A stretch of 64,000 nucleotides of DNA, taken from NCBI GenBank assembly GCA_039704465.1, contig JASFAU010000008.1:806001-870000 (forward strand), read 5' to 3'. Shown one piece after another: positions 20,515 through 32,368 of the stretch. This DNA comes from Plasmodiophora brassicae (lineage: Eukaryota; Endomyxa; Phytomyxea; Plasmodiophorida; Plasmodiophoridae). The notes under the pieces were generated by a model. That model had not been told where the DNA came from and searched no databases. It saw only the letters and a list, made by a program, of their open reading frames with translations. Positions within the stretch are counted from its first letter, which is position 1; every line of letters starts with the position of its first letter. The position numbers and the translations under genes were made by a program.

Positions 20515-20919
20515 ATGCCGGTGCTGGCGCTGGTCATCGAGCGGAACGAGGGCGGGCGCCGGCGACGGGAACTGCTGGTCCCGTCGCACGACCTGGCCAT
20601 CGCCATGTGCTGCGGCGAGGGGCAGACCAGCCTGAGCGTTCGCCGCGTCGACCCGGAACGGGGCGCGCTAGCCGGTCGCATCATTGGCGACGTGCAGTGC
20701 TCGGAGCTGTTCATCGGCAGCGCTGCCGAGTTCGCCTGCGCGATCGACGCTGTACGAGCGCCCCACCCGACAGTTCGTGCGTCGTCGCTGACCGGTGGCG
20801 TTCAGGTGCAAACGCGGCCCAAGACGATGAAATCGCACCAGCGCCTGGTGAACGCCCAGCGCACGCTGCTGAAGTTCAGGGACATGTTCTTTGAGGCGAT
20901 GCAGATCGATCAGCAATAA
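20515..20919 (+). CDS. Small uncharacterised protein
   Basis: From ATG 20515, an Arg/Glu-rich start (Val-Ile-Glu-Arg-Asn-Glu-Gly-Gly-Arg-Arg-Arg-Arg) is followed by a mixed globular stretch and a basic-helical end (Lys-Ser-His-Gln-Arg-Leu-Val...Phe-Arg-Asp-Met-Phe-Phe-Glu-Ala). A probable short intron (about 20750-20804) would remove a weak segment. An AG directly before the ATG region leaves open an upstream exon. Family not recognised. Confidence 0.5.
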   Translation: MPVLALVIERNEGGRRRRELLVPSHDLAIAMCCGEGQTSLSVRRVDPERGALAGRIIGDVQCSELFIGSAAEFACAIDAVRAPHPTVRASSLTGGVQVQTRPKTMKSHQRLVNAQRTLLKFRDMFFEAMQIDQQ

Positions 20920-21057
20920 AGGGTGCAGGTATCGATCGGGACATGGTCGCTGGGGGGCGGTTTATATTGAAAGTCGGCGACCCTGGCCTCCCCCTGACGA
21001 TGCGTTGCCCTACATCATCTCTTCGATAAAGTGCTCGTCCTGGTTCAGGGACGAGAA

Positions 21058-22750
21058 CTAGTCGAGGTTGAACGTGCCGTCGTCCGACACGAGGCGCTTG
21101 CACATCTTGTCAATGGCGATCGTCGCCATGACGGTCTGGACGTATCCCTCGATCAGGTCGTCGATGCTGATGCCGAGCTTGTTGAAGTCCTTGCGGTCCA
21201 TCAGGACGAGCCTGTTCGTGTCCGACCCCCAGTGGCCGTTGTCGAGCTTGATCGACAGGTTCGTACCCAGCATCGGCCAGGAATCGTCGACACAGTCCAG
21301 CTCCTCTGTGAGCGGCTGCTCAGCACGGCGCCCATAGACGGCGATGGGGCGGAACCCGTCGGGCGATGCACCGATCATCATGCGGACGTCGGCGACGTAC
21401 GTGCAATTCTTGCGGTTGGGGATCATCCCGACATGGTAGTACGAGCCGTGCTTGCCGATCGACGACCACTTCACGTTGCCGACCAGCTGCTGAACGATGA
21501 ACTTGTCGTAGTGGTGGTCTAGGGCCATGAACCGGTCCAGTTCGGCTTTCGACGTGATGGTGAACACGCCCTGCCCCGCATTCGAGTATGGGATCTTGAC
21601 GACCGCGTGCCATCCCATCGACCGGACGTACAGCGGGATCTCAGCCAGGGCGACATCGGTGACCGTGTCAGGCGCATGGATCTGCAGGCCGGAATTGACC
21701 ATCTCGGCGTTGAAGAAGTCGTACGCCTTTGCGGCGACCAGCTTGTTCCGCCCGCCGGCCAGACACGCCAGCACCGGATTGAACACGAGCGTCTTCGTGA
21801 TCACCGGGAACCGGGTCCAGGGCTTCTGCGTCACGTAGCGGAACGCGGCACGAATCGGGAACCATTCGTCGCTCTGGTCGCGAACGTGCATGACGCCGTC
21901 GACCCACTTGACAGGAGGATCGGGCTGCACCCACCCACACGGTTACGCTATTGATCAACGGTCGCCTGACGACGACCAGCATACATCGTAGCTGTAGAAT
22001 TCGACGAGATAGACGGGCTCATGGCACAGTTCAGATATGACGGCGGCGTACCCAGACGCCTCCATAGGGTTCTTGTCGTACACAACGGCGAGGCCTAGGA
22101 CGGAAATCAGATACTCGTCAGGTTTCAACAGCTGGACACGCCAGTTGCTTACCTCCAGCGGGCAGGGTCGCCTTTTGGCGTTCGAGAAGCGTCACAAACG
22201 ATTTGCGAAGAAGGCGATGGTAACCGGTTTCGGCATTGTCATCGACGCCGTCCAGGGCGGGCATCGATTTTTGACCCGATGGGCACGAGTTAATCTGCAC
22301 GATAATAATCAACGTTGGTATAGGCGACGGGGGCAACAGGCAGGCGTGGTACCTCGATAACGATCATGCGACGCTGCGCGTGCTCATTCGTGACATGGAA
22401 CAGGTCGGCGCCGGCCCAGTTGAAGAACGCCGGCTGGTAGTTGAACAATTCCATGATGCGATCCCGCGCGATCCCCGGGTGCAGATGCGAATACCTCATG
22501 GCGATGCGCTCATTGCCCAGGTTGAGGAACGCCGTCACCATCGGCTATGCACGTACGGTCAATCAGCGGGCGACACGTCCGCATCGCAACGCACATGCAG
22601 TGACGCGTTCAGGACGCGCGGGTAGAAGTGCTTCTCGGGCTCAAAGTCGTTGCCGGTGACGTGACGCCCGGCATGGCGCACCGTCTTTGACGTCCTCTGC
22701 TTTTCGCCCTCATCGACGCGGTTCTGGGCCTTCTCGGCGGTGCTGACCAT
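21058..22750 (-). CDS. Uncharacterised ATP-grasp-like protein
   Basis: Exons run from ATG 22750 (Met-Val-Ser-Thr-Ala-Glu-Lys) through segments near 22541, 22336 and 22090 to a long last exon (21930-21058). Junctions rebuild cleanly, for example [12 protein letters not shown] and [22 protein letters not shown] resembles the Lys-Pro...glycine-rich nucleotide loop of ATP-grasp ligases. The Ile-Glu-Ile-Asn-Ser-Cys-Pro segment resembles the metal-binding Glu-x-Asn motif, here before the loop instead of after it. A circularly permuted or divergent ATP-grasp is possible. The substrate is unknown. It starts divergently from the small gene at 22983. Confidence 0.6.
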
Positions 22751-22982
22751 CGAAACAACGCCCGCCCCGCGCAGCAGCTGTGGACGCGCCCGCCGCACAC
22801 TCCGAAACAGCGTAAAGCCGCACCGTCCGCGCTGGACGCAGCCCTGCCGCCGCGGCACGTGACTGCCAGCGCGCGCACACGTTACCCCCCGGCCCAGTCA
22901 GCGTGGGCTGCATGACGATGTAACCCGTCACGAACGTGCCATTCATGTTTTTTGGAGGGGGATTGGCAGTTAGGGTGAGGTG

Positions 22983-23366
22983 ATGGCGGCTGCTGACCAG
23001 GCGTCGGAGAAGGCGAAACAGGTGGCGGGCGCCCATGATCGCTAGGCGAGAACTGATGCGGGGGCGCCGCTGACATCGGTGTACTACGTGTGTGTGTAGG
23101 TCGAGTCGATTGTCGCATCGCTGGTGGCCATCCTGGGGGAGGACATGCCGAGAGACCCGGCCGTCGTCGCGTCGCGAATCTGCGTCATGGTCGGCCTGCC
23201 CGAGGATACGGCCGTGGACGTGCCGCACCTGCCGACGAAGCCCTTGTCCCGCGCGCTGGTTGACGTCGCCGCCCGCGTCGAGTCAGATGTCACGATGCGA
23301 CGTGCTATGGAGGACGAGCTCGTCGCTGACCTCTGCACGCTGCAAGCTGACCACTCAGGGATATAA
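22983..23366 (+). CDS. Small helical protein of unknown function
   Basis: ATG 22983 opens Met-Ala-Ala-Ala-Asp-Gln-Ala-Ser-Glu-Lys-Ala-Lys-Gln. A GTGGCG...GTGTAG intron of about 75 bp follows, and then Val-Glu-Ser-Ile-Val-Ala-Ser-Leu-Val-Ala runs to a TAA after Asp-His-Ser-Gly-Ile. The roughly 100-residue product is acidic and predicted mostly helical. No family is recognised. It is divergent from the ATP-grasp-like gene, with about 230 bp between starts. Confidence 0.55.
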
Positions 23367-23413
23367 GCGTGTTCGTCAACAACTCATTGTTTGGGCAACG
23401 AAAAGGCCATCGC

Positions 23414-24242
23414 TTTAGGCATTGCGTGGGTCTGCCTCGGCGTCGCAGAGCCAGGTCAGGTTGCCGGATGTCGGTCGAACAAGAGCAGCAGGAAGTTGGC
23501 AACATTCGCCCTGGATAGAACGCATTGCTTCGCGTTTGCTTTTACCGCTCACGATGAACATAACGTGCCTGGACGCGTTCAGCGCTTCCAGCGTCAACGT
23601 GATTCGTGCAGGGGGCGGCTTTGGACTGCTCCAACGAAACAGCCGTCAGCAACAACAGCAACATCCAAGCACAGGCTAACCGTACCTGTCCGAGATAGAG
23701 GCCACCCGGCGATCACGACAATCCAGCAGGCGGTGCCCGGGGAACAATGACGCTACGTGGCCATCGGGGCCCATACCCAATAGGACGACATCGATCCGGA
23801 AATCGTGGCCAAACGCGGCAACGAGATCGCGTTCGTATGCGACAGCGGCTGCCTCAGGGTTCTCGCCTATTGCGTTCTCGTTGAGGGCGATGACCTGCTC
23901 AACAGGGATCGGAACGGGCAGGCGCGACAGGAAGTGCTTCTGCAGGAGGCCGAAATTCGATTCCGGATCCGAATGCGGGACGCATCGTTCATCAGCGAAC
24001 ACGACCCACCATTTCGAGAAATCGATCGTCCCCAGGTGGAGCAGGTGCGGGCAGAGCGTCGCCGGCAGCGACCCTCCCGAGAACGCGACAACGAACCGCC
24101 CGCGGCTGGCGATAGCATCCGCACTCGCTTGACTGACCTGGCGAGCGGCGGCCGCACCGACCTCCTCCAACGTCCGGAAGGCCTGCAACGTCGTCATCGA
24201 CTGCGCGACACGTTCGAGAATGCGCTGGGCCCGATTTGACAT
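23414..24242 (-). CDS. PGLS: 6-phosphogluconolactonase
   Basis: Hydrolyses 6-phosphogluconolactone in the oxidative pentose phosphate pathway. ATG 24242. The family motifs appear in order: Val-Ala-Phe-Ser-Gly-Gly-Ser-Leu-Pro, Phe-Ala-Asp-Glu-Arg-Cys-Val-Pro...Ser-Asn-Phe-Gly-Leu, and Leu-Leu-Gly-Met-Gly-Pro-Asp-Gly-His-Val-Ala-Ser-Leu-Phe-Pro-Gly. One intron (GTACGG...GAGCAG) joins Ile-Ser-Asp-Ser to Pro-Lys-Pro-Pro-Pro-Ala-Arg-Ile-Thr, the normal continuation. The C-terminus Asn-Leu-Thr-Trp-Leu-Cys-Asp-Ala-Glu-Ala also fits. The length is typical and no targeting signal is evident. Confidence 0.93.
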
Positions 24243-24482
24243 CCAGCAGGCCTGTGTTCGCGACCAAAACTCCCGCTCTAGACCAAGCGCTACTCGTAAA
24301 AGAATGGTCTCCTAGAGCAGTGGCGGGTTATCGCAGCACCGATAGACGGCAGGCGTGCATCGCACTGCTGCAGTATTACCGATACGCGACAGGCACCAGC
24401 TGCCCACGATGGATCGGGCGCGCATGTTGCGATGGGAATCGGATGTCGTTTAGTCGTCGACAGCAGCAGCGAAACCGCGCTG

Positions 24483-25440
24483 TCATCCAATGACGAGCTT
24501 GTTATCTTCGGTAAACGAGTACTCGGGAACCTCCAGGTTCAACGGGGCGGGACCCTTACGGATGCGCCCGGAAATGTCGTAATGGGACCCTGCACACAAT
24601 TGCATCAGCTGCAACGTTATCCTGCCCCATAGGCTCATGCTTAGGAACAACCGTGGCACGGGCAGAACCTATCCAGGACAGCACTCCGTTAAGGAAAACC
24701 GAAAACGAAGGTTGACGCAGGCAACATCGTACCATGCTTTGTAGTCACCGGCGTCATTGATGGGGACGCAGCCAAGGTGAGTGCAAACACCCAGCACCAC
24801 GAGCCATTCCGGTTTCTGCACGCGATCCGCATCCCGCTGCGGGTCTCGCAGCGGCAGGGTATCGTCGGCGCGCGCCTTCTCGACCTCGGCCTGTGTCCGG
24901 TGACGAATGAAGACAGGCTTGCCGCGCCATTTCACTGTCGTCGTCGTTCCCTAGAGCGACCGTTAAACGCGAATATGCTGGGGACAGGCAAATCGCAGAG
25001 GGGACCTCTTGAATTTTCCCCAGATCAACCTCCAACGATGCCAGGGCAAGAACATCGGCACTGGCACTCATAGATGCAATGAACTTGCAAACAGCAACGC
25101 GTCCCAGGCTAGCCCAGGCAAACCTGTTAGGCTATCAGCCTGACGCCTCAGTATCGGAAGGATAGATCGCGACCTGGCGCTGCCAAGCGTCATGTAATTC
25201 AGCGTGCGGTTCGTCTGAGGCGCGCCCGACTCCAATGCCTCTTTCTGCACGATCCGCCCCGTCATTCCAGCATGCATCCACGCCCCCAATTGCGACCCGC
25301 CGTACCAGCGACGCGTCGTAGCCGGAGTCGGACGACCCGTAGTCGGGACGACGCCCGCCAGTCGGCGGCGCCGTCGACGTTGCCATCATGGCGCGCGATG
25401 CCGTGCACCGGCGCAGACCGACCCGAACGGACCGCATCAT
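24483..25440 (-). CDS. UQCRFS1: Rieske iron-sulfur subunit of complex III
   Basis: Electron carrier of mitochondrial cytochrome bc1. ATG 25440 starts a basic, Ser/Arg-rich presequence. The [10 protein letters not shown] anchor helix and hinge follow. [13 protein letters not shown] is next, then cluster motif 1 (Cys-Thr-His-Leu-Gly-Cys-Val-Pro) and motif 2 (Cys-Pro-Cys-His-Gly|Gly-Ser-His-Tyr-Asp, interrupted by an intron). The end is Asn-Leu-Glu-Val-Pro-Glu-Tyr-Ser-Phe. At least four introns of 45-70 bp keep frame. Confidence 0.93.
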
Positions 25441-25515
25441 GCCTGCTGCTTGCTGCTGCCTGCCTGCCTGCTGCCGCCCCGTCACCACGCCGACCTTCCA
25501 ATTCACAACTGACAG

Positions 25516-26282
25516 TCAGGGTAAAGCCGTAGCTTCTTCCCCCAACGGCTGCCGGTCCTTTTTCACAACTTTCGCCAAAAAGTCGGCGTCGTGTTTTTCG
25601 GCAATGCACTCACGGCCGGGCCGCTGCCCACTCGACAGCGCGTTCCTCAACCGGGCGCACTGCACCGAGACGGGGCCAGACGACGAAGAGGGGCGCGTGT
25701 ATGTGCAAATCAATTTGGGTGGTGCCAGAGGGTGCTGGAGGCGGGCACCCAGCTGCCTGTGTCGGTCTGGAAGCAGTCGTTGTGGAATTTGCCGATCCAG
25801 GCCTGGCCGTTCGGGTCCTTGTAGACGCCGTTGCCGTTCATCTTCCCGTCGAGCCAGTCGCCGTCGTATGACGACCTGTCGGGCCAGACCATCTTGCCGC
25901 GGCCCTCGTACCGGTTGCGCTTGAACTCGCCGGTGTACTTTGCGCCGGTGGCGAACTCGACGGCCCCGGTGCCTTCCATCAGGTCGTGGCACCATCCCCC
26001 GTCAAACTGTTCCCCGTTGTTCACGAACTTGCCCGACCCGTGCCGCTCACGGGTCACAACTTTCGTCGGAGCGGCATCCGGGCCCGGTGGGCCGTCTTTG
26101 GTGATCTCGATGAACTCGCCAACTGGCAGTCGTGAACGACCCGTCAGGACAGTCGTCGCCCCATGGAGAATCGGTGTCGGCTCACCGTACGAGGCACCGT
26201 TCGGGAACGTGAACGTTCCTTTCTGGATGACGGGTTCAGCAGCGACCTCCGCCTGTAGGTCATCCTTCTTCTTCGGTGGCAT
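25516..26282 (-). CDS. MORN-repeat protein
   Basis: ATG 26282 opens Met-Pro-Pro-Lys-Lys-Lys-Asp-Asp. A first MORN unit is split by an intron (GTGAGC...TGCCAG). Four more follow (His-Gly-Ser-Gly-Lys-Phe..., Glu-Gly-Thr-Gly..., Tyr-Glu-Gly-Arg-Gly-Lys-Met, Met-Asn-Gly-Asn-Gly-Val-Tyr). A possible 88-bp intron near 25660-25750 would join Gly-Ser-Trp to a basic C-terminus ending at 25516. MORN repeats bind lipids or act as scaffolds. Short MORN proteins are frequent in radial spokes and basal bodies, which would suit this flagellate. Confidence 0.8.
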
Positions 26283-26359
26283 CGTCCTATATACCCACAG
26301 GCACTGCTGGGTACCCTGTGATGATCTTACTGCCTGTATTTGTGATTACATGATCCTGG

Positions 26360-26997
26360 CTAAATCGCCTGTAGCATGGTTGCGCTTGTTGGTGCCTGTC
26401 GGGGGAGCGGCATCGTGGCCTGGCGAAGGGCGTCGGCTTCCAGCGCGATACGCTCTTTAATCAGGACCGCACGCCATCTGGATGCGACTGTGAAGGAGGC
26501 GATCACCGCTGCGGACGTCACGAACGCGACCAGCGCCATGAACCGGAACTCAGCGTGCACCCTGGTGATCAGAACGTCCGACGACGGATTTCCGTCCGCT
26601 TTCGTGATCGCGATGAACGCGAGAACCTGCAGAACGATCAGGAGAACGAAAGATGTCGCCATCCCAAGATGTCAAACAATCAGTGGCAGCACGACGATGG
26701 CCAGCATGATGGTGTAACGGTATAGTAGCGGGGCCGATTCTCGACGGGCAGCACGAACGCCGTACAACGCGGATAGGACAGCAGCACCCGCCACGAACAA
26801 GAGCCCAACCGGCGTCCCGACGTCGAATGACGAATCCGCAATGCTGTCGCGGAAGGCGACGATGAACAGAAGAAGGCCGGATAACTATTGATGCTGGCCA
26901 GGTCAGTCCCCCTGGCCTGCACGATATGGCAGCCAGCCATACCCACCAGGACGCACGCGTTGGTGGCTTGCAGTATGAGCTTCAAATCAACCGCCAT
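26360..26997 (-). CDS. Tetraspan membrane protein
   Basis: ATG 26997 (Met-Ala-Val-Asp-Leu-Lys-Leu-Ile-Leu). Two introns are inferred: one of about 67 bp removes an in-frame TAG. A 51-bp GTTTGA...CTGCAG intron near 26630-26680 removes an in-frame TGA and fuses Leu-Pro-Leu-Ile to Val-Leu-Ala-Phe. The result has four hydrophobic helices, a short extracellular loop between helices 3 and 4, Arg-rich cytosolic ends and a Met/Pro/Ala-rich tail. Topology resembles tetraspanins, but the large-loop Cys-Cys-Gly motif is absent. Function unknown. Confidence 0.6.
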
Positions 26998-27577
26998 TTC
27001 GCTGTGGGTCGACGTCAGTCACCCACCGCTGGTCTTTCCACACGGGTGGCTGGCTCCCCACTGCCAGTCACTGGGCCGCTCTCGGGGCTGAGGTCGTCGT
27101 CCCGCCCGTTGTGCAAAATCGGAAGTTCCCACGTCAGCACCAGTGCTCTCCAACGAGTCACTGCAAGGCGCGGATCGAGATCCTTGCTGGCCGGGACGGC
27201 CAGAGTACCTTGCCGATTCGTAGTCAGGTGAGCGACGAGCTTGGGCGGCTGGCCACAGAGCGTCTTTTTTCGCTTTAGTGAACAGAAATGAACGCTCCAG
27301 AAAACTGTTCGGAGAGCAATCTCCAGCTACGGAGACGCAGGTGATCCATCGAATGATGAATGGGCATGGGCTTAGGGTTGCGTCGACGGGCGCAGCAACG
27401 CCCAACTCATCTTGGCCTGCCCGTGGGAGCCACACTCTTCTGTCAATACCGGATCTAACGTCGCGTCGGGCGCCTATTTATACGTGGCCACCGGGACCCT
27501 CGACAAACGCAATGGGACCGCCATGCGCGTGTCCGACACGAACGATGCTACGAATGGCATCATGTATATTATTGTCG
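26998..27577. other. Intergenic region without a supported gene
   Basis: Open frames exist on both strands but lack consistent codon choice or motifs, and no splice model gives a convincing protein. It separates the divergent tetraspan gene from the 3' end of pyruvate kinase and probably holds the tetraspan promoter. Confidence 0.4.
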
Positions 27578-29551
27578 TCAGAGGACGTTGACGACTTTCA
27601 CCTGAGACGTTGTGCCCGGCTTGCCTTCCATGGTGCCCACGGTCGCGACGACAATGTCGCCTTTCTGGCACATCCCTAGCTTCTTCGCGACGCCGACGAC
27701 ACGGCCAATGAGGGAGTCGCTGCCAATCATCGACCCCACCAGAAGAGGCAAGAGCCCTCGCGACAGCAACGCTTGTCGGGCGGTCTGCTCGTTCGCCGTG
27801 ATGCATAGCACGGGAACGTGCGGACGGTACTTGGACACCTGACGGGCGGTCGTACCCGATTCAGTGAGGACAACCAGCAGAGACGCTTTGAGGTCGAACG
27901 CCGATTTCACTGCCGACGACGATATCGACTCGCCGATGGAAATCGTGTCGGGCGCCCACGACCGGATGGCATTGAACGTGGCCAGGTAATCAATGTTGCC
28001 TTCGGCTTCCCGAACGATCATCGACATCATCTACAAAGAAGGGCGCGATTCAGCCATTACGATAGCGGGACATATCTGCCAGACAAACCTTGACGGCGGC
28101 AACCGGGTATTTGCCTTTGGCAGTCTCGCCAGACAGCATGACACAGTCAGTGCCATCAAAGACGGCATTTGCAACATCACTCGCTTCAGCTCGGGTCGGA
28201 GATGGGTTGACAATCATGGAGTCGAGCATCTGAGTGGCGGTTACTGTTCAACGACTCGTCAGGATTATATAGTGGCTAACGACGCTGGTTCGTCACGGAC
28301 CAACGAATTTCCCAGCAATGTTGCACTTCTTGATCATCATCTTCTGAGCAAGTGCGACCTGCTCAATAGGGATCTCGACCCCCAGATCACCACGGGCAAC
28401 CATGATCCCATCGCTCACGGCCAGTATCTCTTCAAAGCTATCCATGCCTACGAGAACCTCAGCCTGCATGTCCCGTATACCTCGATACGCGATCAGTACC
28501 CTCCTGGTTTTCAATTTTCGAAATGATCTTGATCCCCTTCCCACCTGCATCGTCAAGAATCTTGCGGATCGTGGTGACACAGTCAGCATTTCGGACGAAA
28601 GATGCCGCTATAAAGTCGACTCCTTGGGCAACCCCAAATCTGATATCGTCAATGTCTTTCGCAGTCACAGCTGGAAGGTCTACAACCGCTCCTGGCAGAT
28701 TAACGCCCTATGACAGAGTAGCGCCCACGTTAGAGAGCTGGCAACATCAACGTCGACGCCGGGACCTTTGTCGAGCCGAGCGATCCAGGATTAAGGACTT
28801 CGCAAACGACAACGGAGTCTTCCAGTGCAGTCACCCGCATCTCAATAAGGCCATCGTCAATCAAGACACGGCTGCCGACTTTGAGCACTTTCGGGAGATT
28901 CGCATACTGCACCCACACGCGATCCGAACCGCCTTCGATTTCTTGACCACATTCCAGCCGAAACGTTTGACCTTTGGTCAAGGACACCTCCTTCCCACCG
29001 GCGATCTTCCCGGTACGTATCTCAGGGCCTGGGGCAACGACCATCAGGAACGTGATCGCAAATCATTTGGGGGGCACGACCGCACACCTTTCGTGTCAAG
29101 CATGATGGCACACAAGCGTTTGCTTTGCGATACGGATTGCCGGACAGTCGTTATCACGGAAGCGTGGTACTCGTGCGTGCCATGGGAAAAGTTGAGCCTG
29201 CCAAGGAAGCGATTACTGCGACGCTCGATCGAACATACAACATATAGACACTCACCTTGCGCAATTCATGCCTTCCTCAATGAGAGCGGAAATCATATTA
29301 ACATTGTTCGTCGCCGGCCCAATCGTGCAAATGATTTTCGTCAACGCGGGAAATGGCTTGTTCGTAAGCAGCTGCGATCTCGATTCGCGCCGCAGATGGA
29401 ACGGGTCCGAATCGGCGGTCCCCAGTGGCGACAGCTTCGGCGAGGCCAGCGGCGAGTACGTCGACGCCAGGCTCGGCACCGGCGACATGCGCCCGGACTC
29501 CTGCTCGGCCGCATGGATGTTCAGCGCGGTCGGCTTCCCAACCAAGTCCAT
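27578..29551 (-). CDS. PYK: Pyruvate kinase
   Basis: Catalyses the last step of glycolysis. The first ATG in frame is 29551. Motifs in order: [53 protein letters not shown], and [11 protein letters not shown]. The allosteric C-domain ends Val-Lys-Val-Val-Asn-Val-Leu (stop 27578-27580). About eight short introns interrupt it. The substrate, K+/Mg2+ and ADP sites that I can see are intact. A roughly 50-residue Ser/Pro-rich N-terminal extension is longer than usual. Confidence 0.94.
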
Positions 29552-29781
29552 CTGTACTGTCGTCCCCAACCGGTTGGAAAATGACACCAACTATAGCTGA
29601 TAGAGGCCATGCCACAGCTGCCCCAAAACCAACACAAAAACGTTGCGTACCTGCCGGGAAACTTTCGTGGGCGCCCCCCGGACCCGCCACGGACCCCGCC
29701 ACGGAGTCCGACGCAGCAGCGCGGTTCGGGGACGGGTTCGGCTGGAGAGGAGGGTATCCATCCGGCCTGTGCCGACGACCA

Positions 29782-31709
29782 ATGAAGGTGGTCGCGCTGG
29801 TCTCAGGCGGCAAGGATTCCGTCTATGCCATGATGGAGTCGGTTAAGCTGGGGCATGACATCGTCTGCCTGGCGAACTTGTATCCGGCCGATGTCGAGGT
29901 CCAGGAGCTGGATAGTCATTGCTTCCAGACCGTCGGGCATGGTGTTGTCAGCGCATTCTCGGAATGCATGGGCGTTCCTATCATTCGCCATCCGATCCGG
30001 GGCACGGCAGTCTGCCAGGATCTTACCTATGTACGCAGCGAGTCGTCGCATGATGAAGTCGAGGACCTGTTCGAGCTTCTGTCGAAGGTCAAGGCATTGC
30101 ATCCAGAGGTCGATGCCGTCTGCACCGGTGCAATCCTCTCAGACTACCAGCGTCTCCGTGTCGAAAACGTCTGCACCCGGCTCGGACTCACGTCGCTGGC
30201 GTTCCTATGGCGTCGCGACCAGAAGCAACTCTATGATGCCATGATCGTAAGCTGATTGTTCCTTCCATCACGTGCTTCTTCACGCTCTAAACGGGCACTG
30301 TGCAGGCCGAAGGGATCGTGGCAGTCCTGATCAAGACCGCCAGTCTTGGATTATCACCCGCGTCGCACATTGGTCTCGACCTTCAGTCCATGAGGGCGCA
30401 CCTGTTCGCTCTTGCCGATCAGCACGGCTGCAACCCATGCGGGGAGGGCGGCGAGTACGAAACGCTCGTCATCGATTGCCCTCTGTTCCGTCGGCATATC
30501 GTCCTGGACGACTGTACGATAGCGGGCGACAACCTGGATGATCCCGTCTGCCCTGTCGGGCACCTGTGCGTACGCCGGTGGCACACCGAACCCAAATCCG
30601 AGGACGAGCTCGACGCGATCAAGTTGTTCACAAAGCCCAACGGCTTCTCGCCTGTCAACGAACCGGTTGGCCAGGTTCCTTCGTCGAGACGGCAGCTGGC
30701 GGTCTCGCCGGTATCCGATCCATTCCCGTTCGCCTCGACCGTTGTCCAGAGCGACACTGCTGTCGGCCTGTTTCAGTCCATGAACGAGGCACTGGAACGG
30801 GGGAGCATCCCGATCGGCGACGTGTATTTCATTTCGCTGGCTCTGCGGGACATGAAGTCGTTCGCGGAACTGAACGAAGCGTACGCGAAGGCGTTCGGTG
30901 CCGTCAACCCACCGACCCGTTGTTGCGTCGAGATGGCGCTCCCCGATAACGTCTTTGGACGCATGGAGCTGTTGCACGCGCCCGTCAAACGGGACGTCCT
31001 GCACGTGCAGAGCGTCTCGCAATGGGCGCCGTCCTGCATCGGGCCGTACAGCCAGGCATCGCGCGTCGGCGACTTGTTGTTCCTAGCGGGGTCGATTGCG
31101 CTTGTTCCCGAGCGGATGGTCCTGCATGGCGGCGATCATGCGTCGCAGGCCCGCCTGTGCCTGGATCACTGCCTGTCGGTCCTGCGTACGTTCCGTGCGG
31201 GTTTCCACAACGTCCTACGTTGCACAGTGTACGTTGTGCCCGATCGCGCTGACGCAGTCGAGGCGGTCGATGCCGTCCTGCAAGACAAGTCGTTCCCGCA
31301 GGTTCTGTACGTGCCCGTTCGTGCGCTGCCTCGAGACGCCCGCGTCGAGATCGCCTTGGTCGCGCATATGAACCCGCCAATTACGGCGGTTCCTGTTTCC
31401 GGCGCTCAAGTGCATCTGGCCGGTCACGAGGATACGGGCGCCAGGTCCCTGTCGATGCTGGCACCGGCGTCGGGCGACCCTCTCGATCTGGACGCCGCGT
31501 TTGCGTCCGTATCCGGCGCGCTCGCTCTGCACGGGATGTCCTGGTCCGATTGTGTCTCACTGCAGATTCACCACTGTCTCGAGGATGAAACCGGCTTGAG
31601 GAATGCGGCACCCCAGGTGACCCTGTGGCCGTCCATCGGTGCGCTGACCGTTGGCGAGCCTGCAGTGAGGGCGCCTCTGGCCATTGCGGCACTCTTCGCC
31701 CAGCGATAA
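29782..31709 (+). CDS. DPH6: Diphthine-ammonia ligase with C-terminal RidA-like domains
   Basis: Amidates diphthine on EF2, the last step of diphthamide synthesis. ATG 29782 starts the ATP-binding domain with the PP-loop Leu-Val-Ser-Gly-Gly-Lys-Asp-Ser-Val-Tyr. Glu-Leu-Asp-Ser-His-Cys-Phe-Gln-Thr-Val-Gly and Ala-Ile-Leu-Ser-Asp-Tyr-Gln-Arg follow. One intron (30247-30305) precedes Asn-Pro-Cys-Gly-Glu-Gly-Gly-Glu-Tyr-Glu-Thr. From about residue 290, two RidA/YjgF-like domains appear (Ile-Gly-Pro-Tyr-Ser-Gln-Ala marks one). This three-part architecture is the fungal/plant form of Dph6 rather than the short animal form. Confidence 0.93.
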
Positions 31710-31768
31710 ACTGTTCGTCGTCCACACCCGCGCGCAGCGCTCCAGCGTTGCCAAATGCGACTTATGTA

Positions 31769-32226
31769 TCATGATTTCGTGGACGGCGACGGGTCTCTCC
31801 TCGGGTCGCCCTGTGCCGGGAAGAGATCCATTTCCAGTATATGCGCTAGCCCTTTGTCCTTGGTCGCCTCCTGCCCAGACAGACGATTCAGCGCGTTACG
31901 CACAGGGCCGCCGATACGGGCGCACTCACCACAACACACTGCTTATATGCTTTAAACCTAGCCGGGCCCGCCGTGAGTACACGACCGCACTATCATGCCC
32001 AGGACGGTACGCCTTACTCTTCGACGCAAGCGAGCTTCACGGCCCGCCCGGTCAGGAACTGTTCCTGGAACCACGCGTCGAAACACCGCTGGTACTCGGC
32101 CTTCAGCTTCGGGCACGCCGAGCACTGCGCCGCGTCATCCACGGCGGCCTCCTCGACGTCCACCTCGAAGTCGTCCTTCACGGGCGACCCCGGCCGCCTG
32201 CGTTCGTCCGCGCCGTCGTTCGCCAT
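31769..32226 (-). CDS. TRIAP1: TRIAP1/Mdm35-like intermembrane-space protein
   Basis: Partner of PRELI/Ups proteins in mitochondrial lipid transfer. ATG 32226. An acidic N-terminus leads into a twin CX9C fold: Cys-Pro-Lys-Leu-Lys-Ala-Glu-Tyr-Gln-Arg-Cys-Phe-Asp-Ala-Trp-Phe...Phe-Leu, and then Cys-Val-Glu-Glu|Phe-Lys-Ala-Tyr-Lys-Gln-Cys after an intron. A second intron leads to a C-terminal tail ending Ser-Thr-Lys-Ser. The Cys spacing and Phe-x-x-Trp-Phe pattern are diagnostic. The N-terminal roughly 35 residues are extra relative to typical TRIAP1. Confidence 0.87.
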
Positions 32227-32368
32227 CGACGGCCGCAGTGCGCCACGCCCCAAATTTTGGTCCGGACCAGTTTGATCGGTCTGTTTCGCTCAGCAGAGCG
32301 CCGCCGCCACCGCTACGTCTACAGCAGGTTGCTGGTGCCTGACGACGACCGGGTCGCCCTGGACGATC

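Noticed and set aside
26640..26690. In-frame TGA between two membrane ORFs, suggesting selenocysteine or two genes
   Set aside because: A 51-bp GT...AG intron removes the TGA and joins the helices in frame, matching the short introns of neighbours.
27019..27435. Minus-strand ORF of 138 residues
   Set aside because: Composition is Arg/Ser/Pro-rich without motifs, typical of chance frames in GC-rich DNA.
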